A stretch of 64,000 nucleotides of DNA from Mesorhabditis belari (GCA_958450365.1 CAUEEP010000932.1:62001-126000); one strand, 5' to 3'; positions 1 through 10,640 are shown, counted from the first letter of the stretch. The notes: generated from the letters alone by a model not told the origin. Numbers and translations: made by a program.

Positions 1-1096
1 CTGGATATCAGAAAGTTTCTCCGGCTGAAATGGCAAAGTCTCTTACCAAAAGGGTGCGTTTTAGCCAATTTCATGCATTTTGCTTTGTATTGGATAAGCT
101 TTTGCATAGATTATGTTAAATTTCATGCAGTTTCCAATACTTTTGTTTAGGGAGATTTCAACGCGAGTTTGACGAGCGATTTGGAGCCACTAGAGAAGAA
201 GAAGCAAGAATTTTGGGAGAGAATTTCAGCACTCAAATAAAAAGGTATTCAATTAATTATTTGGCAAATTTTTGATACTTTTCTCCAGTACTATATTAAA
301 TTTCACCCGTATCTGTCTCAAGACATCTTATGTTTGTATAGCTTAGGTATAGTTTAGCGCCAGGCTTATGGCCGAGAAGACCAGTCTGCCTAGACGCGAT
401 AGTGAAGAAAGTTTTAAGGCTTGTAAATCGAAGTTGGTGCTTTAAAAACGATTATCAGACTACATCCTTCAATGTTTTCATTAAGACATGATTGGACACT
501 TCAATGGCCACAAAGGATCTCGGTGATCGTGTTGATGAAGTGAGGCCATTGGAAGGGATTGAGCGAAAGAAAGAAAGGACACCTTTCACGACTCAGACGG
601 CGATCCCGAAGAGATTTGGAGAAACCTCCAACTCGTTCAAGCGGCACCACCAAAGCCAAAGCCTTTGCTAAAAAAAGAACAGGTAACGTTTCAATTTCAA
701 TGATTCAAACAGCTTTAAATTGACTGTTCTAAATCTTTGCCACTTCATCGCCAACCGGGAAAACGCTGAGAACACCGCTGGTCGATCAGAAGAATAAACC
801 GATGCCATCTCAACGCGTCTCCCAGCCCAGGACTGAGCCTAAAAACGAGAAAGTGGGTGGATTTTTATAAGCTAGAAGTGCCTCGGATTTCGAAAAATTC
901 CTTCTTTATTTTAGACAAACTTTGCCACTCCATTGATGAGGAGCCGCGGACATCACGCGCTTCACAAGTCGTCATTGATGCTCCGAACACTCAACAATGA
1001 CCACCACCTCACCACTCTCAACTCTCACAAGTGAATCCCAGCCAACCATATCGAGTTGTGCTTAGCGATGAGATCTATCCGATTAGATCAACTCCG
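1..1096 (+). pseudogene. 3' exons of a duplicated multi-exon gene, copy A
   Basis: The product is not recognised. Likely exons are 1-53 (includes GYQKVSPAEMAKSL, donor AGG/GTGCG), 151-244 (acceptor TTTAG, donor AAAG/GTATT), about 597-682 (PEEIWRNLQLVQAAPPKPKP, donor ACAG/GTAACG), a possible one near 750-830, and 915-1096 (acceptor TTTTAG, donor CCG/GTGAGG). The last exon reads KLCHSIDEEPRTSRASQVV and is broken by an in-frame TGA at 998-1000. The same frame then stays open for about 30 codons (PPPHHSQLSQVNPSQPYRVV) up to the donor, which points to a recent nonsense mutation. Exons 1 and 2 match 25284-25529, and the block at 493-590 matches 26113-26215. The exon at 151-244 is open in two frames, and I cannot tell which is used. 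Confidence 0.55.
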
Positions 1097-2992
1097 GTGA
1101 GGCTTTATCCATTGATTATCAATCTAATAAGATGACGGGGCTTGGCTGATCTACCTAGTTCTGACATGACCTACCCTGGTTTCAGACCAGGGATGTTTTA
1201 ACCGGACTCCTGGACCTGTAAGCTAGGCGCTTACATCCTTATTAGGAAATCAAAACACAAAACCAGTTGAGGTTAGGCAAATTTATATCTTTACTTATTC
1301 TTGATTCAGAAATAACTTGATCCAAAAATAGATTGATCCATTCTATTTTCAGCGTCGTACGCCTCGCCGCATGCCGAACATCGAATTCTAGGATCGGGAT
1401 CGATTTGGATTTGTGTTTCGTTAGCAAAATAGCTTTATTTCTTGATTCTCACAATAACCCTTATTCAGAAAATGGTGTCATATTTTGTTTCCCCCTTTTC
1501 TTTTTACCTCTCATCTTCAGCAAAATGTGAGATTTATTCAGAAAGCTGGTATCAACAAAAAGAAATGTGCTAAAAGTTTTTCATCTGTTTCCTTTGACTC
1601 ATTTTCCTTTTTCTGTCGTTGGGTTGGGGCTGTTGATCTGTGCAAAAAGCTTCTTTTTGTAATTGTGACTGTAATTTTGAGGATTTGTTTTTGAAGGTTT
1701 GTTTTTTATCTTTTTATGTAAATTTGCTCTTGTTACCCGAAGCTCTTTTCCCTGAACAGACCTTCTTCAGCTCCGATCACTGAGCATTGTGATACTTTGT
1801 TTTTTGTGCGGGGCGCGAATTGTGCTTCTTGATTATTTTTTTATATGTTAAATCTCGTTATTTGGAGACAACGTTGCCAGATTAGGTTTTCTAGAATTTC
1901 CGAAAAGCTTTACTTTGTCTCGATTGCTTTAAATTTTTGCGTTTCTGAGGTAGATTTGTAGATTTTCCGGTACTTTGGCTACTTTAGACGAAAATTTGCG
2001 TTTAACTGGCAAATCTACATACGAACCGCGACGGTTAACGGCAAATTTACTGTTGCCTTTACTACGGAAAGCTACCGTAATTGAAAAGGTTTTACAACGT
2101 AGTGCAAATTGAGCCAGATTGCGGGATAATTGTAAGTTGGTGTGTCCTTTGGCGCCCGCCTGATTACGGTAGCTTTTGGGCTAATGTCACAACGAACTAC
2201 CGTAATCTGATCCTATGGAGTATATGGTAGCTAAGGTGTGAAATGGGTTGCATTTGTTTATGGCAATTTAAAATACAGTACCCGTTTCCCCGGCTTTTCC
2301 TAACGCTTTTCGAATCCCCACACTGATATTTGGTCTGTGAACGATGTCAGTCTGTGAGTGAAACCCCGAATTTTTGGATAAACCTTCCCCAATTTCTGAT
2401 ATGATAACTGTAGATCACACTCATTTCTTGAGAAAAAGAAGGTACACAACTGTAATAGTGTTAAAATTTGATAGCGGTTTATGATATTTTTGTCTTGTTC
2501 CTTTTGTCAATAAATTGTTTTTAGTGTGGTTTCTGTTTTGAAAGGATGTCAAATTCGAGAGCGAAGAGATACTTCCAGTATCAATTTAGCCAAATCAGAT
2601 AATGCTATGGAATTGAGCGATACAGTAAAACATGGGCGGAAGCGTTGGTGCCGAACTCTTGGTATTAGCCAGATTACCATATTAGCCAAATTGATATCCT
2701 GGATAAAATCTAATATGCTTTGTGGCGTGTTTTTAAAGTATAAAAAAGGTATTTATTTCCATATCCCGATTCAAAAACTGAAAACCGTTTGTGGCTCGTC
2801 CTTACGGTTTTCTAGAGCTGTGACCCGGTTTGCAATGGAAAATGGGGTTTTTGGAGGTTTGGACCCATAAAAAAATTGTTTGGGAGCAAGGAAATCATTT
2901 ATTTATTCGTCACATATTCGCCGTAAAAATCACATTCTTTTTTTCAGCGATAAAGCTTTAAGGATCTAGCTGTCAAGTAGTAATCAGAAAAA
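1097..2992. other. No convincing gene; scattered small repeats
   Basis: No supported gene was seen. The stretch holds short hairpins (for example CCTGGTTTCAGACCAGG near 1173), a loose inverted pair built on GCTACCGTAAT and ATTACGGTAGC (about 2080-2210), and ATCACTGAGCATTGTG near 1777, which recurs near 18040 (reverse) and 23625. An open frame of 114 codons at 2526-2870 has no recognisable motif. The last 100 bases (2885-2992) are the 3' flank of the F-box-like gene that follows on the minus strand. Confidence 0.5.
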
Positions 2993-3994
2993 TCAGAAAT
3001 CAGAAAAAAAGATTTTCTTTAATTCATGCCATTCGTAGCAGGTGCTAATTCGATAGCAAAAAGCGTGTGGAGGCCGATGAAAGTAAAGCATCTCCTGATC
3101 CTCCGCAAATACTATCTTCCCAACAAGTGGAATATGAGCTTCAAGGAAGATAGCAGTGAGTTGCTCGTAGTTCAGATCCGACCTCCTCACTAGAGCCCCT
3201 TCACATTCAAAGCGAAGAAAATCATTGAAATGATTGTTCTTCACGAAGAATTTCACACAATCCACGTAACTCTCCCAATTAACGTGCCTTAGTATGAGCC
3301 GGGCATCTTCTTTCATTAACAAAAGCTTTTCTTTGATAAGTTCAAAAGGAAGAAATCCCAAAGAGAGGAGCTCAAAGAGCGCCCAGCGATTCTCCATAAA
3401 TCGCAGAAATTCACGCTTAGCGTCACCAGAAACACCATATGGAATATTGATTGTCATTCTTTTGCACACTTGGATCGCATTATACATTGAGAGAAGCGAG
3501 CGAGTGACGCTTGAATCTTCATTGAATTGGAAGTGTACGTGGTTCAAAGGCTTGCTCTTATTAAGCGGCAAAAACTTCTGGACATCAAATTTTGGGGCAC
3601 TCGTCCACTTTTCCCTACAGCGTATTTCCAAATTGGAGAAATGGTCGAGCTTTCGAAAAAATCGCCCGTGAAGGGGATTCACTCGCACGTATCCGGAAAA
3701 GTACTCGTAGCTTACGAAAAAAAGCCGAAAGTCATCTTCTTGTGATCTGCTGTTATATAAAATATTAATGTCAATCGCACTTGCCACAATTCGTCCGTTG
3801 TCCTCATCTATATTCGCGTCAAACAGCTCCACTTGGACACCCTCTAAATTTGACAGGATTGGCCCGCAAAATCGGACGAATGAGCGCAGATCGTGATTCA
3901 CTTTCAGCAATTGAAGTGCCTCTAACGCCTTCAATTTATGCAGAATCCGTGTTTTGAGAAGAGACGGCAAAGAAGGGAAGCTTTGGAAAGTCAT
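2993..3994 (-). CDS. F-box-like family protein, copy 1 (333 aa)
   Basis: This is a single-exon ORF that starts at ATG 3994; the TTG just upstream is in frame but the ATG is shared by all copies. Residues 3-40 (FQSFPSLPSLLKTRILHKLK, then LLKVNHDLRSF) have the F-box layout: a Leu-Pro start, amphipathic helices and a conserved Val before the last helix. F-box proteins recruit substrates to SCF ubiquitin ligases through Skp1; that role is inferred here. The rest is family-specific: PLHGRFFRKL, KFDVQKFLPLNK, RSLLSMYNAIQ, FMENRW, NWESYVDCVKFFV and a C-terminal FHRPPHAF. Sister copies lie at 8055, 18399 and 21789. A reversed AATAAA in the motif TATTTATTCGTCACAT at 2899-2914 is the likely poly(A) signal. 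Confidence is high for a gene and moderate for the F-box call. Confidence 0.75.
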   Translation of the reverse strand: MTFQSFPSLPSLLKTRILHKLKALEALQLLKVNHDLRSFVRFCGPILSNLEGVQVELFDANIDEDNGRIVASAIDINILYNSRSQEDDFRLFFVSYEYFSGYVRVNPLHGRFFRKLDHFSNLEIRCREKWTSAPKFDVQKFLPLNKSKPLNHVHFQFNEDSSVTRSLLSMYNAIQVCKRMTINIPYGVSGDAKREFLRFMENRWALFELLSLGFLPFELIKEKLLLMKEDARLILRHVNWESYVDCVKFFVKNNHFNDFLRFECEGALVRRSDLNYEQLTAIFLEAHIPLVGKIVFAEDQEMLYFHRPPHAFCYRISTCYEWHELKKIFFSDF

Positions 3995-4250
3995 CAATTT
4001 CTTTTATTAGGAAAAGAGTTATGTATTTGGATGATTGGAGGGCTGAAGGCGAGAAAAATGCCCGAAGCAAAGCAGCGCGAACGTAATTGGAGTCATATTT
4101 TGCCTTCTCTTTGTAAATTCCACATCTGCCCTCAATAAGATGGAATCAATAAGAGTGTGCAAGTCACGGGTACCTTTGTTAATTTCAAATGTCAGCAACT
4201 CAACTGCAAACAATATATCTGGACCAAAAAAAACAAGGAAAAATATCAGA
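3995..4250 (-). promoter_or_regulatory. Conserved upstream block of F-box-like copy 1
   Basis: The stretch directly upstream of the start codon is shared with copies at 7895-8054, 19365-19545 and 21600-21788. It includes CTTTGCTTCGGGCATTTTC on the gene's coding strand and a run ending in CATAACTTTTTCC just before the ATG. Conservation outside the ORF suggests it carries the promoter and 5' UTR and moves with the gene. No TATA box was picked out. Confidence 0.45.
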
Positions 4251-4255
4251 AACGT

Positions 4256-4870
4256 TCATAATAACTTTTTGTGGGTTAGAGATCTAAAAAACCATTGTGA
4301 TCTCCGGAACCAAAATTTGTGACCAAAAATCAATTGGAGGAAAGGAGTCAAGAGAACGGTTGTTTCAGGATTCGAATCCGAAAGTTGCAATTCGGATTTT
4401 GGCTTTTTTCCATGGTAAAATGACTTGTTTTTGAAAGGTCTTTCTTCTCGATCACACCGATAGTGTAACATTTCATTGTATTGTACAGTATTTATTCGTC
4501 ACGTATAATCACATTTTTATGAGGCAAACATTTTGCAATTGGAATCATGTTTTTCCTTCTCTTTGAAAATTTCACATCTGGCCTCAGAATCAATAAGAGT
4601 GTGAAAATTCACCACAGACAAAACAGAACGGGGATTCGTAAAAGAAAAGGAAAAGCCGTAAAACGGATACGGCACTTTAAATTTCGATGCATTCGCTTTC
4701 GATTGTATTTCGATGATGATATAGTGATGTATTCGTGAAAACAACAATTACGTTGTATTCGTGAAGACGCGACGAGTTCCCCAAAATTTGATGTCCAGAA
4801 TTTTTTGCCGCTTAATAAGGCAACCCAAAAAAAGTTATGGTTCAAAAGCCTCGAAATCAAATCGAAAAGC
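4256..4870. repeat. Broken F-box-family flanks and a short coding scrap
   Basis: 4256-4520 matches family 3' flank sequence in reverse, including TACAGTATTTATTCGTCAC. 4520-4610 matches the 5' block, and 4774-4830 on the plus strand keeps only CCAAAATTTGATGTCCAG plus the next few codons (PKFDVQNFLPLNK). No ORF survives. This is debris of another family member, interrupted between flank and coding part. Confidence 0.6.
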
Positions 4871-4919
4871 CACTTTTCAAGCAAAGATGAAGAGTTTTTC
4901 CATTTAATTTTTTTGCATA

Positions 4920-5084
4920 CCTCTTTTCCGATGTTTTGACACTCGTTTGCCTTTGTCTTTTCACTTTATTGACATTCTCACTGATCCAATCAAATGTGTC
5001 ACTTTCTCGGCGGGTTAATATGCGCTTTTTCCAGGTCTTTCTCAGTGGCAAGTTCTACGAGGTTTATCATTAGGAAATTGGCTC
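4920..5084 (+). repeat. Left arm of inverted repeat around a mariner remnant
   Basis: This stretch of about 160 bp is an inverted, diverged copy of 5462-5622. Both arms share CACTCGTTTGCCTTTGTCTT-like sequence, GATCCAATCAAATGTG and TCTCAGTGGCAAGTTC. Between the arms lies a mariner fragment. Confidence 0.65.
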
Positions 5085-5425
5085 AAGTATTAGGTGGGCG
5101 ACATTGAAATTTCGTTTTTGAACAACAACAAAATTTATTCGTAAAAAAAAACTAGAAACAGTTAATCAACAATATATTCCCCACAGCTATCAATAACATT
5201 TTTCTATCTTTGACGCAAATTATGGATACTCTCTCGAAAGAATTGTGCTGGTTTTGATTAAAAGAAAGCAGAGACCCATTTTTTGATGTCGTCCATGTTC
5301 TGGAACTTGTGGCTGTCGAGTGAATGCCGCATACTTCGAAAGAAATGGTAGTCGGACGGGGCAACATCTAGACTATAAGGCGGACGAACTAGAAGTTCTC
5401 AACCCAATTGCTCAGTCTTCTCTTG
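5085..5425 (-). pseudogene. Mariner transposase C-terminal remnant
   Basis: Read on the minus strand, the frame gives RPPYSLDVAPSDYHFF, then FFRSMRHSL and CGEYIVD. This is the C-terminal part of a mariner transposase; APSDYH holds the third catalytic aspartate of the DD34D triad. Stop codons lie before ELLVRPP and between later blocks, so it is dead. A TA followed by TTAGGTGGGCGACATTG at about 5087 looks like the element's terminal inverted repeat. The 5' end of the element is missing. Confidence 0.75.
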
Positions 5426-5461
5426 CGTAATTTTGGTTTTTTTTAAAAATAATTGTATTTG

Positions 5462-5622
5462 GCCTAATTTCCTAGTCATAAACCTCGTTGAACTTGCCAC
5501 TGAGAAAAACTTGGAAAAAATGGCTATAAACCTGCCGAGAAAGTGTCACATTTGATTGGATCGGGGAAAATGTCAATAAAGTCGAAAAACAAAGGCAAAC
5601 GAGTGTCGAATCGTAGGAAAAG
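5462..5622 (-). repeat. Right arm of inverted repeat around a mariner remnant
   Basis: Inverted partner of 4920-5084. A long open frame on the minus strand here (65 codons) is an incidental product of the repeat and has no recognisable domain. Confidence 0.65.
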
Positions 5623-5699
5623 AGAAAGAAAGAAAAAAACTGAGGGGGGAAAACTTTCCTTTTCTCCATAAAAAGTGGTTTTTACATTTGATTTTGAGT

Positions 5700-6060
5700 C
5701 TTTTGACCCATTGCTTTTCTTGGGTTAGAGATCTAAAAAAACCATTCTGATTTCAAGAATCTAGCCAAGATTTGTGACAAAAAAAATCAATTGGGAGTAA
5801 GGAAATCAAGCCAATGGCTGATTCAGGATTCGATTCTGCAAGTTTTAGGCCGGACTTTGGCTCTTTTTCAGTGTAAAATGACTCGTCTTTGGAAGGTTTT
5901 TCTTCTCGCTCTCACCGATATGGTAACATTGCATTTTGGTGTACATTATTTATTCGTCACATATTCGCCCCAAAAATCACATTCTTTTTCAGTGAATAAA
6001 CTCTAAGGATCTAGCTGTCAAGTAGTAATCAGAAAAGGCTGAAATGAGAGACTTGAGAAA
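5700..6060. repeat. F-box-family 3' flank copy without a gene
   Basis: The segment matches family 3' flanks in reverse: GGGTTAGAGATCTAAAAA, a GATTCAGGATTCG core and TATTTATTCGTCACATAT near 5945. It lies head to head with the truncated plus-strand copy at 6110-6627. Confidence 0.55.
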
Positions 6061-6109
6061 ATGAGACACATTGCATGAAATTACACAACTTGAGGATCAA
6101 TAAAACAGA

Positions 6110-6627
6110 AGTTTTTGCCGCTTAATATGACTTTGTAACGCGTAGGCTTCGAATTCAATAAAGATTCAAACGTGACTCGCTCGCTTCTCTCAATGTATAA
6201 TGCGATCCAAGTGTGCAAAAGCATGGCAATCACTTTTCCACGTGACAATCGTGACGTTAATCGTGTCTGTTTGCAATTTCTTCCTTTTGACCTTATCAGG
6301 GAACATCTTTCGTTCATGAGAGAAAATGTGCGGCTCACACTATGGCTCGATAATTGGGAGAGTTTCGTGGATTGTGTGAAATTCTTCGTGAGGAGTAATC
6401 ATTTCAACGATTATCTTAGCATTTACTTCCGGGCGGATCAAGTGAGTAGGGCTAATCTGAGAAATGAGCAACTCACTGCTATCATTCTTCAAGCTCACAT
6501 TCCACTTGTTAAGAGGAAAGTTGGGAACGACTACAAGATCCTTTGCTTTCATCGGCCTCCACACGCCTTTCAATATCGAATTATCAGCTTCAACGATTCA
6601 TATAAATTAGAGAAACTCTTTTATTGA
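6110..6627 (+). pseudogene. Truncated F-box-like family copy
   Basis: The N-terminal half, including the F-box-like region, is gone. What remains starts near the LPLNK block, keeps RSLLSMYNAIQVCK, then jumps from DNRDVNR straight to LQFLPFDLIREHL, so the FMENRW segment is deleted in frame. It continues with NWESFVDCVKFFVRSNHF, LQAHIPLV and CFHRPPHAFQYRI to a stop at 6625-6627. The tail is intact while the head is lost, so I call it a 5'-truncated pseudogene. Its 3' flank carries TGTGACGAATAAATATTG near 6778. Confidence 0.75.
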
Positions 6628-7195
6628 TCATCAAGTTGTGTAATTTCATGATGTGTGCCTCATTTTCGCAGGTTTTTCATTTCAACCTTTTCTGATTCTC
6701 TTACGATTTAAGATCTAGATTAGGTATTTTATTCGCTGCGAAATGTTTGCCTTTTTTAAGACAAAAAATGATATATGTGACGAATAAATATTGTACAATA
6801 CAATAAAATGTTACAATATTGTTATATTCAATCCTTTTCCCTTTTCTCTGCCATTTCGACCGGATGCTTCGTTTAGTCGGCCGATAAGACCAAAAAGAAC
6901 TGAAGCGGCAAAAAAAAGACAAGAAGGATCACAACAAGGGCCAGTTCTTTGGCTCTTTGGCAAAATCTTTGGCTCTTTAAGGAAAAAATGTGATTTTTAG
7001 TGCGAATATGTGACGAATAAATACTGTAGACTGCAATGCAATGTTAAACTATTGGTATAACACATTACCTGCGCCGCAATTGGTATTTTTATTTTGTTAT
7101 TGATCAAATCTCTGTGGTACGTAAATCTTAAAATTTTTTCCAATACTTGAGATTCCAATTCTCATAGAACCTAGGCTTTTATGAAACCATTAGAA
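6628..7195 (+). repeat. F-box-family 3' flank and start of a segment shared with 24.6 kb
   Basis: 6628-6830 is the usual 3' flank with an AATAAA at about 6785. From 6960 onward the sequence is nearly the same as 24580-24835 (GTGCGAATATGTGACGAATA, then GCAATGCAATGTTAAACTA), so a segment of roughly 580 bp is duplicated between the two places. Confidence 0.65.
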
Positions 7196-7660
7196 TTCAT
7201 TTCCGAAATTTGCGGGGCCCATTTCGACCGGATGTTCCTTGAAGTGGTCGATAAGACGAAAAAAAACTGAAGCTGCAAGAACAAAGACAAGAAGGATCAC
7301 AACAAGGGCCAAGACCCAAACAACGAGCAGAAGAGAATACTTTGAGGGCACAAGAAGAGCCACACCAACGATCACAAGAGGAACAACGAGCCCAAGCGTA
7401 GCCTTGCAAGGTTCTACAAGCCGCACAGCAACAACAATCGCCACTGTGGTCGCCAGAATCGAAACCTTCCGTGAAAGTTGAGGAGAATTCGTCAAGTAAA
7501 GAGGAATTCCTGACAAGCAAATTATCGAGTGAGTATCTCAAAAGCTACTTGATTTTCAAGAAGACTTAAAAAAACTCTCTTGATGAACGTCTTGATGTGG
7601 CCATATCGGAGGGAATTTCAGCACTCAAAGGAAAAAGTATTCAACTAATTGAATTCAGTA
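7195..7660 (+). pseudogene. Exon copy of the duplicated multi-exon gene, copy B
   Basis: 7200-7540 matches the exon at 24832-25148. The glutamine-rich frame that is open at 25 kb (QEQPQQRRQKEQPAQA, then EENSSSEEDFLTSKLSS) is present but cut by a TAG after EEQRAQA. Another plus frame and a minus frame happen to stay open in both copies. About 7605-7650 keeps only a scrap of a downstream exon (GGAATTTCAGCACTCAAA). This copy is decayed. Confidence 0.6.
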
Positions 7661-7894
7661 TTTGCAAATCTTTGATGGTTTTCTCCAGGACTAGCTTCAA
7701 TTTTGCCCTAGTCTGACTTGCCTGAATCGTCGAAAGTTCTTCATGACCAGCGTGTAAGAAAAGTTGCGGTTCCAAATGGATCTTTGGGTAAGAGTCCAGT
7801 CGATCATTTAAAATCTTCATGTTGTTACATTCATATATGTTAACTCCCTTGTTTCATTTTTTCAAATTTTGAAATTAACAAACGTGCCCGTGAT

Positions 7895-8054
7895 TTGCCG
7901 ACTCCTATTAATTCTGAGAGCAGATCTGGAATTTTCAAAGAGAAGGCAAAATAGGACTTCAATTACGTTCGCGCCGCTTTGCTTCGGGCATTTTCCTCGC
8001 CTTCAGCCCTCCAATCATCCAAATACATAACTTTTTGCCTAACAAAAGAAATTG
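7895..8054 (+). promoter_or_regulatory. Conserved upstream block of F-box-like copy 2
   Basis: This block of about 160 bp is shared with the upstream regions of the other full-length copies, including GCTTTGCTTCGGGCATTTTC and CCTCCAATCATCCAAATACA. It probably holds the promoter and the short 5' UTR. Confidence 0.45.
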
Positions 8055-9089
8055 ATGACTTTCCAAAGCTTCCCTTCTTTGCCGTCTCTTCTCAAAACAC
8101 GGATTCTGCATAAATTGAAGGTGTTTGAGGCACATCAATTGCTGAAAGTGAATCACGATCTGCGCTCATTCGTCCTATTTTGCGGGCCAATCCTGTCAAG
8201 TTTCGGACGTATTGTAATCCATCTGATGGACGCGAAAATAGATGAGGACAACGGACGAATTGTGGCAAGATCGATTGCAATTTATATCTCATATCACAAT
8301 AGCTCACAAGAAGATAAGTTTCAGCTTTTTTTCCGGGGCGACCTGAGTATGTACGAACGAGTTACAGGCTGGGTGCGAGTGAATCCCCTTCACGGGCGAC
8401 TTTTTCGAAAGCTCGCACATTTAGCGAATTTGGAAATATACTGTTTTGATGGAAACAATACGAGTGGCCCAAAATTTGATGTCCAGAAGTTTTTGCCACT
8501 CAATAAGGCTTTGGAACACATAGCCTTCGATTTCCGCTTCAATAGCGATTCAAGCGTCAATCGCTCGCTTCTCTCAATGTATAATTCGATCCAAAAGTGC
8601 GGAAGGGTTAGAATCTCTCTTCCACGTGGCAATCGTGATGTTTCTGGTGACCTTAATCGTGAGTTTTTGCGATTTATGGAGAATCGCTGGGCGCGCTGTG
8701 AGTGTCTCCCTTTGAACTTTCTTCCTTTTGAACTTATCAAAGAAAAGCTTTTATTAATGAAAGAAAATGTGCGGCGCACATTAGGGCATGATAATTTGGA
8801 GAGTTTCGTGGATTGTGCGAAATTCTTCGTGAGGAGCAATCGTTTCAATGCTTATCTTCACATTGAACTCTATGAGAGTCAAGTGACGTGGGCGGATCCG
8901 AGATATGAGCAGCTCACCTCTATCTTGCTTCAGGCTCAGATTCCGCTTGTTAAGAAGGAAGTATGTGAGGCGGGTTGGGACAAGATCCTTTACTTTCATC
9001 GCCCTCCACTCGCTTTTCAGTATCAAATTCACGCCTTCGGAACACAGCATCAATTGAAAAAAGTTTTTTTTGACCACCAAGTTGTGTAA
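8055..9089 (+). CDS. F-box-like family protein, copy 2 (344 aa)
   Basis: This single-exon ORF starts at ATG 8055, with an in-frame TTG three bases upstream. The N-terminus MTFQSFPSLPSLLKTRILHK followed by LLKVNHDLRSFVLFCGPIL is the F-box-like module (about residues 1-50). Later family blocks are VNPLHGRLFRKLAH, KFDVQKFLPLNKALEH, NRSLLSMYNSIQKCGRV, REFLRFMENRWARCE, NFLPFELIKEKLLLMKE, SFVDCAKFFVRSNRF, LLQAQIPLVKKEV and YFHRPPLAFQYQI. No introns are needed. It is the longest copy that keeps the FHRPP motif in frame and is a good reference for the family. The role as a ubiquitin-ligase adaptor is inferred from the F-box-like region only. Confidence 0.78.
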   Translation: MTFQSFPSLPSLLKTRILHKLKVFEAHQLLKVNHDLRSFVLFCGPILSSFGRIVIHLMDAKIDEDNGRIVARSIAIYISYHNSSQEDKFQLFFRGDLSMYERVTGWVRVNPLHGRLFRKLAHLANLEIYCFDGNNTSGPKFDVQKFLPLNKALEHIAFDFRFNSDSSVNRSLLSMYNSIQKCGRVRISLPRGNRDVSGDLNREFLRFMENRWARCECLPLNFLPFELIKEKLLLMKENVRRTLGHDNLESFVDCAKFFVRSNRFNAYLHIELYESQVTWADPRYEQLTSILLQAQIPLVKKEVCEAGWDKILYFHRPPLAFQYQIHAFGTQHQLKKVFFDHQVV

Positions 9090-9725
9090 TTTCATGTTAT
9101 TTTTCTCGTTTTCTCAGGTTTTTCCTTTCAACCTTTGCTGATTATCATACGATTTAAGATCTAGATTAGGTAGTTTATTCGCTGCTAAATGTTAGTCTCC
9201 TTAAGAGATAAATGTGTTTATATGTGACGAATAAATACTGTAGAATACAATGAAATGTTGCGCTATTGGTATAATATATCAAACTCTCCTTAAAGAGTGT
9301 CAACTTACACTACAGTCAAATCTTACACGATCGGGGTGATCGAGAAGAAAAACCCTCCAAAAACAAATCATTTTACACTGAAAAAAAGCCAAAATCCGAT
9401 CTGCAACTTTCAGATTCGAATCCTGAATCAACCGTTCGCTTGATTCCTTTACTCCACTTGATTTTTGGTCTCGAATCTTGGTTCTGGAAATTACAATTGT
9501 TTTTTTAGATCTCTAACCCACAAAAAGTTATTATGAACATTTCTGATATTTTTTCCTTGTTCGTTTTGGTCCAAATATATTGTTTGTAGTTGAATTGCTG
9601 ACATTTGGAATTAAAAAAGATATCCGTGATTTGCAGACGCCTATTGATTTGACCTTATTGAGAGCAGATGTGAAACTCTGAAAGAGAAGGCAAAATATGA
9701 CCCCAATGACGTTCAGGCTGCTTTG
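9090..9725 (+). repeat. 3' flank of copy 2 with poly(A) signal, then a stray 5' block
   Basis: AATAAA lies in TGTGACGAATAAATACTG at about 9225-9245, the probable poly(A) signal. The flank continues with family sequence (GAGAAGAAAAACCCTCCAAA, CAGATTCGAATCCTGA). 9590-9725 is a decayed copy of the upstream block that is not followed by a gene, so another copy was lost here. Confidence 0.6.
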
Positions 9726-9795
9726 CGATGATGTGAAATGTTCAATGATGGGTAAATGAAAAAAACGGAAAATTGATTTGGATTTGCCTTAAAAT

Positions 9796-10108
9796 CCTTA
9801 TCTCGTAGCCAATTATGAATGGGGTGATCGTTCAGTTATCATCAATGATACCAAACACTTGATGATTGGACGCGGAGACCCACTCATTCATAACTGAAAT
9901 TCATAATCGGCTTCGAAGGTACAGGCGATTTTGAACGAAACGTTGTAGCGCCCGGAATTTTTAACCTAAACTCGCAAATTTGGTACCAATCGACGCTGAA
10001 TTTAACTCACTACAAAATGATATAATATTGTCCCTATACATTAAAGGGTTGACCTACTAGAAAAGTTTGCCAAAAGATTTCATTCATAATCGGCTACGAC
10101 GCATAAAC
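9796..10108. mobile_element. MITE with GTAGCCGATTATGAATG-type ends
   Basis: The left end reads CGTAGCCAATTATGAATG and the right end CATTCATAATCGGCTACG, an inverted terminal repeat. The inner part (TTGGTACCAATCGACGCTGA, then CCCTATACATTAAAGGGTTG) matches 56261-56430 in reverse. No ORF is present, so it is non-autonomous. Confidence 0.7.
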
Positions 10109-10299
10109 CTAGTAAGTGAGGTGACTTTTGAACTTTTGTCGAAGCGATATCTTTATATTTTGCCCGAGAATGCTTCGAACTTTAATTAATTCGACACTGC
10201 AAGATTTTATGAAACAAAAATGGAAAATTTACCAATTTGAAAATGGAGAAACTTCTTTCTTTGCATACCTAGAGGCTGCTGATTACTGATGGTTGATAA

Positions 10300-10640
10300 A
10301 TGATTTAAAAGAAAGCATTTGTGAAGTATCCAGTGGGGTGCGAATTTAGCCTAACTTCAACCTATGATTTTGACATACACCCCGCCGGATACTCCACAAG
10401 CGCCAAAAGAAATAAGTGACGCTTACTTTGAGATACCATAAGAGTCGCTCAATGAATTCCACATCAAAGCTATTCTGGCGTGCCTCCCCTCCCCTGTTTT
10501 CAGAAGTGCGTATAAGCCTTCTTGATGATCCAGTTGTTTTGGCAAGTTGTCTGAATTTGACCCGTGATGGTAAATTAAAGTGGTGAAACTTTCGATTCGG
10601 ATCGAGTATTTCCTTTGCCGATTGTGCCGCAATTGCTTCA
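10300..10640. repeat. Repeat linked to the integrase-bearing retroelement
   Basis: The block AAAGAAAGCATTTGTGAAGT, GTGCGAATTTAGCCTAACTT and ACTCCACAAGCGCCAAA recurs at 17530-18010 and, inverted, at 23640-23860. At the other two places it abuts an integrase zinc-binding remnant, so it is probably an internal part of the same element. Confidence 0.55.

Noticed and set aside
7190..7516. Multi-pass membrane protein on the minus strand (Val/Leu-rich frame)
   Set aside because: It is antisense to a splice-bordered exon, and the same bases read as Gln- and Thr-rich in plus frames, so composition alone explains it. Kept only as a low-interest finding.
9410..9430. B-box-like ATTCGAATCCTGA in F-box-family flanks as tRNA promoter
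   Set aside because: The leading GG of the B box is absent and no A box lies at tRNA spacing.
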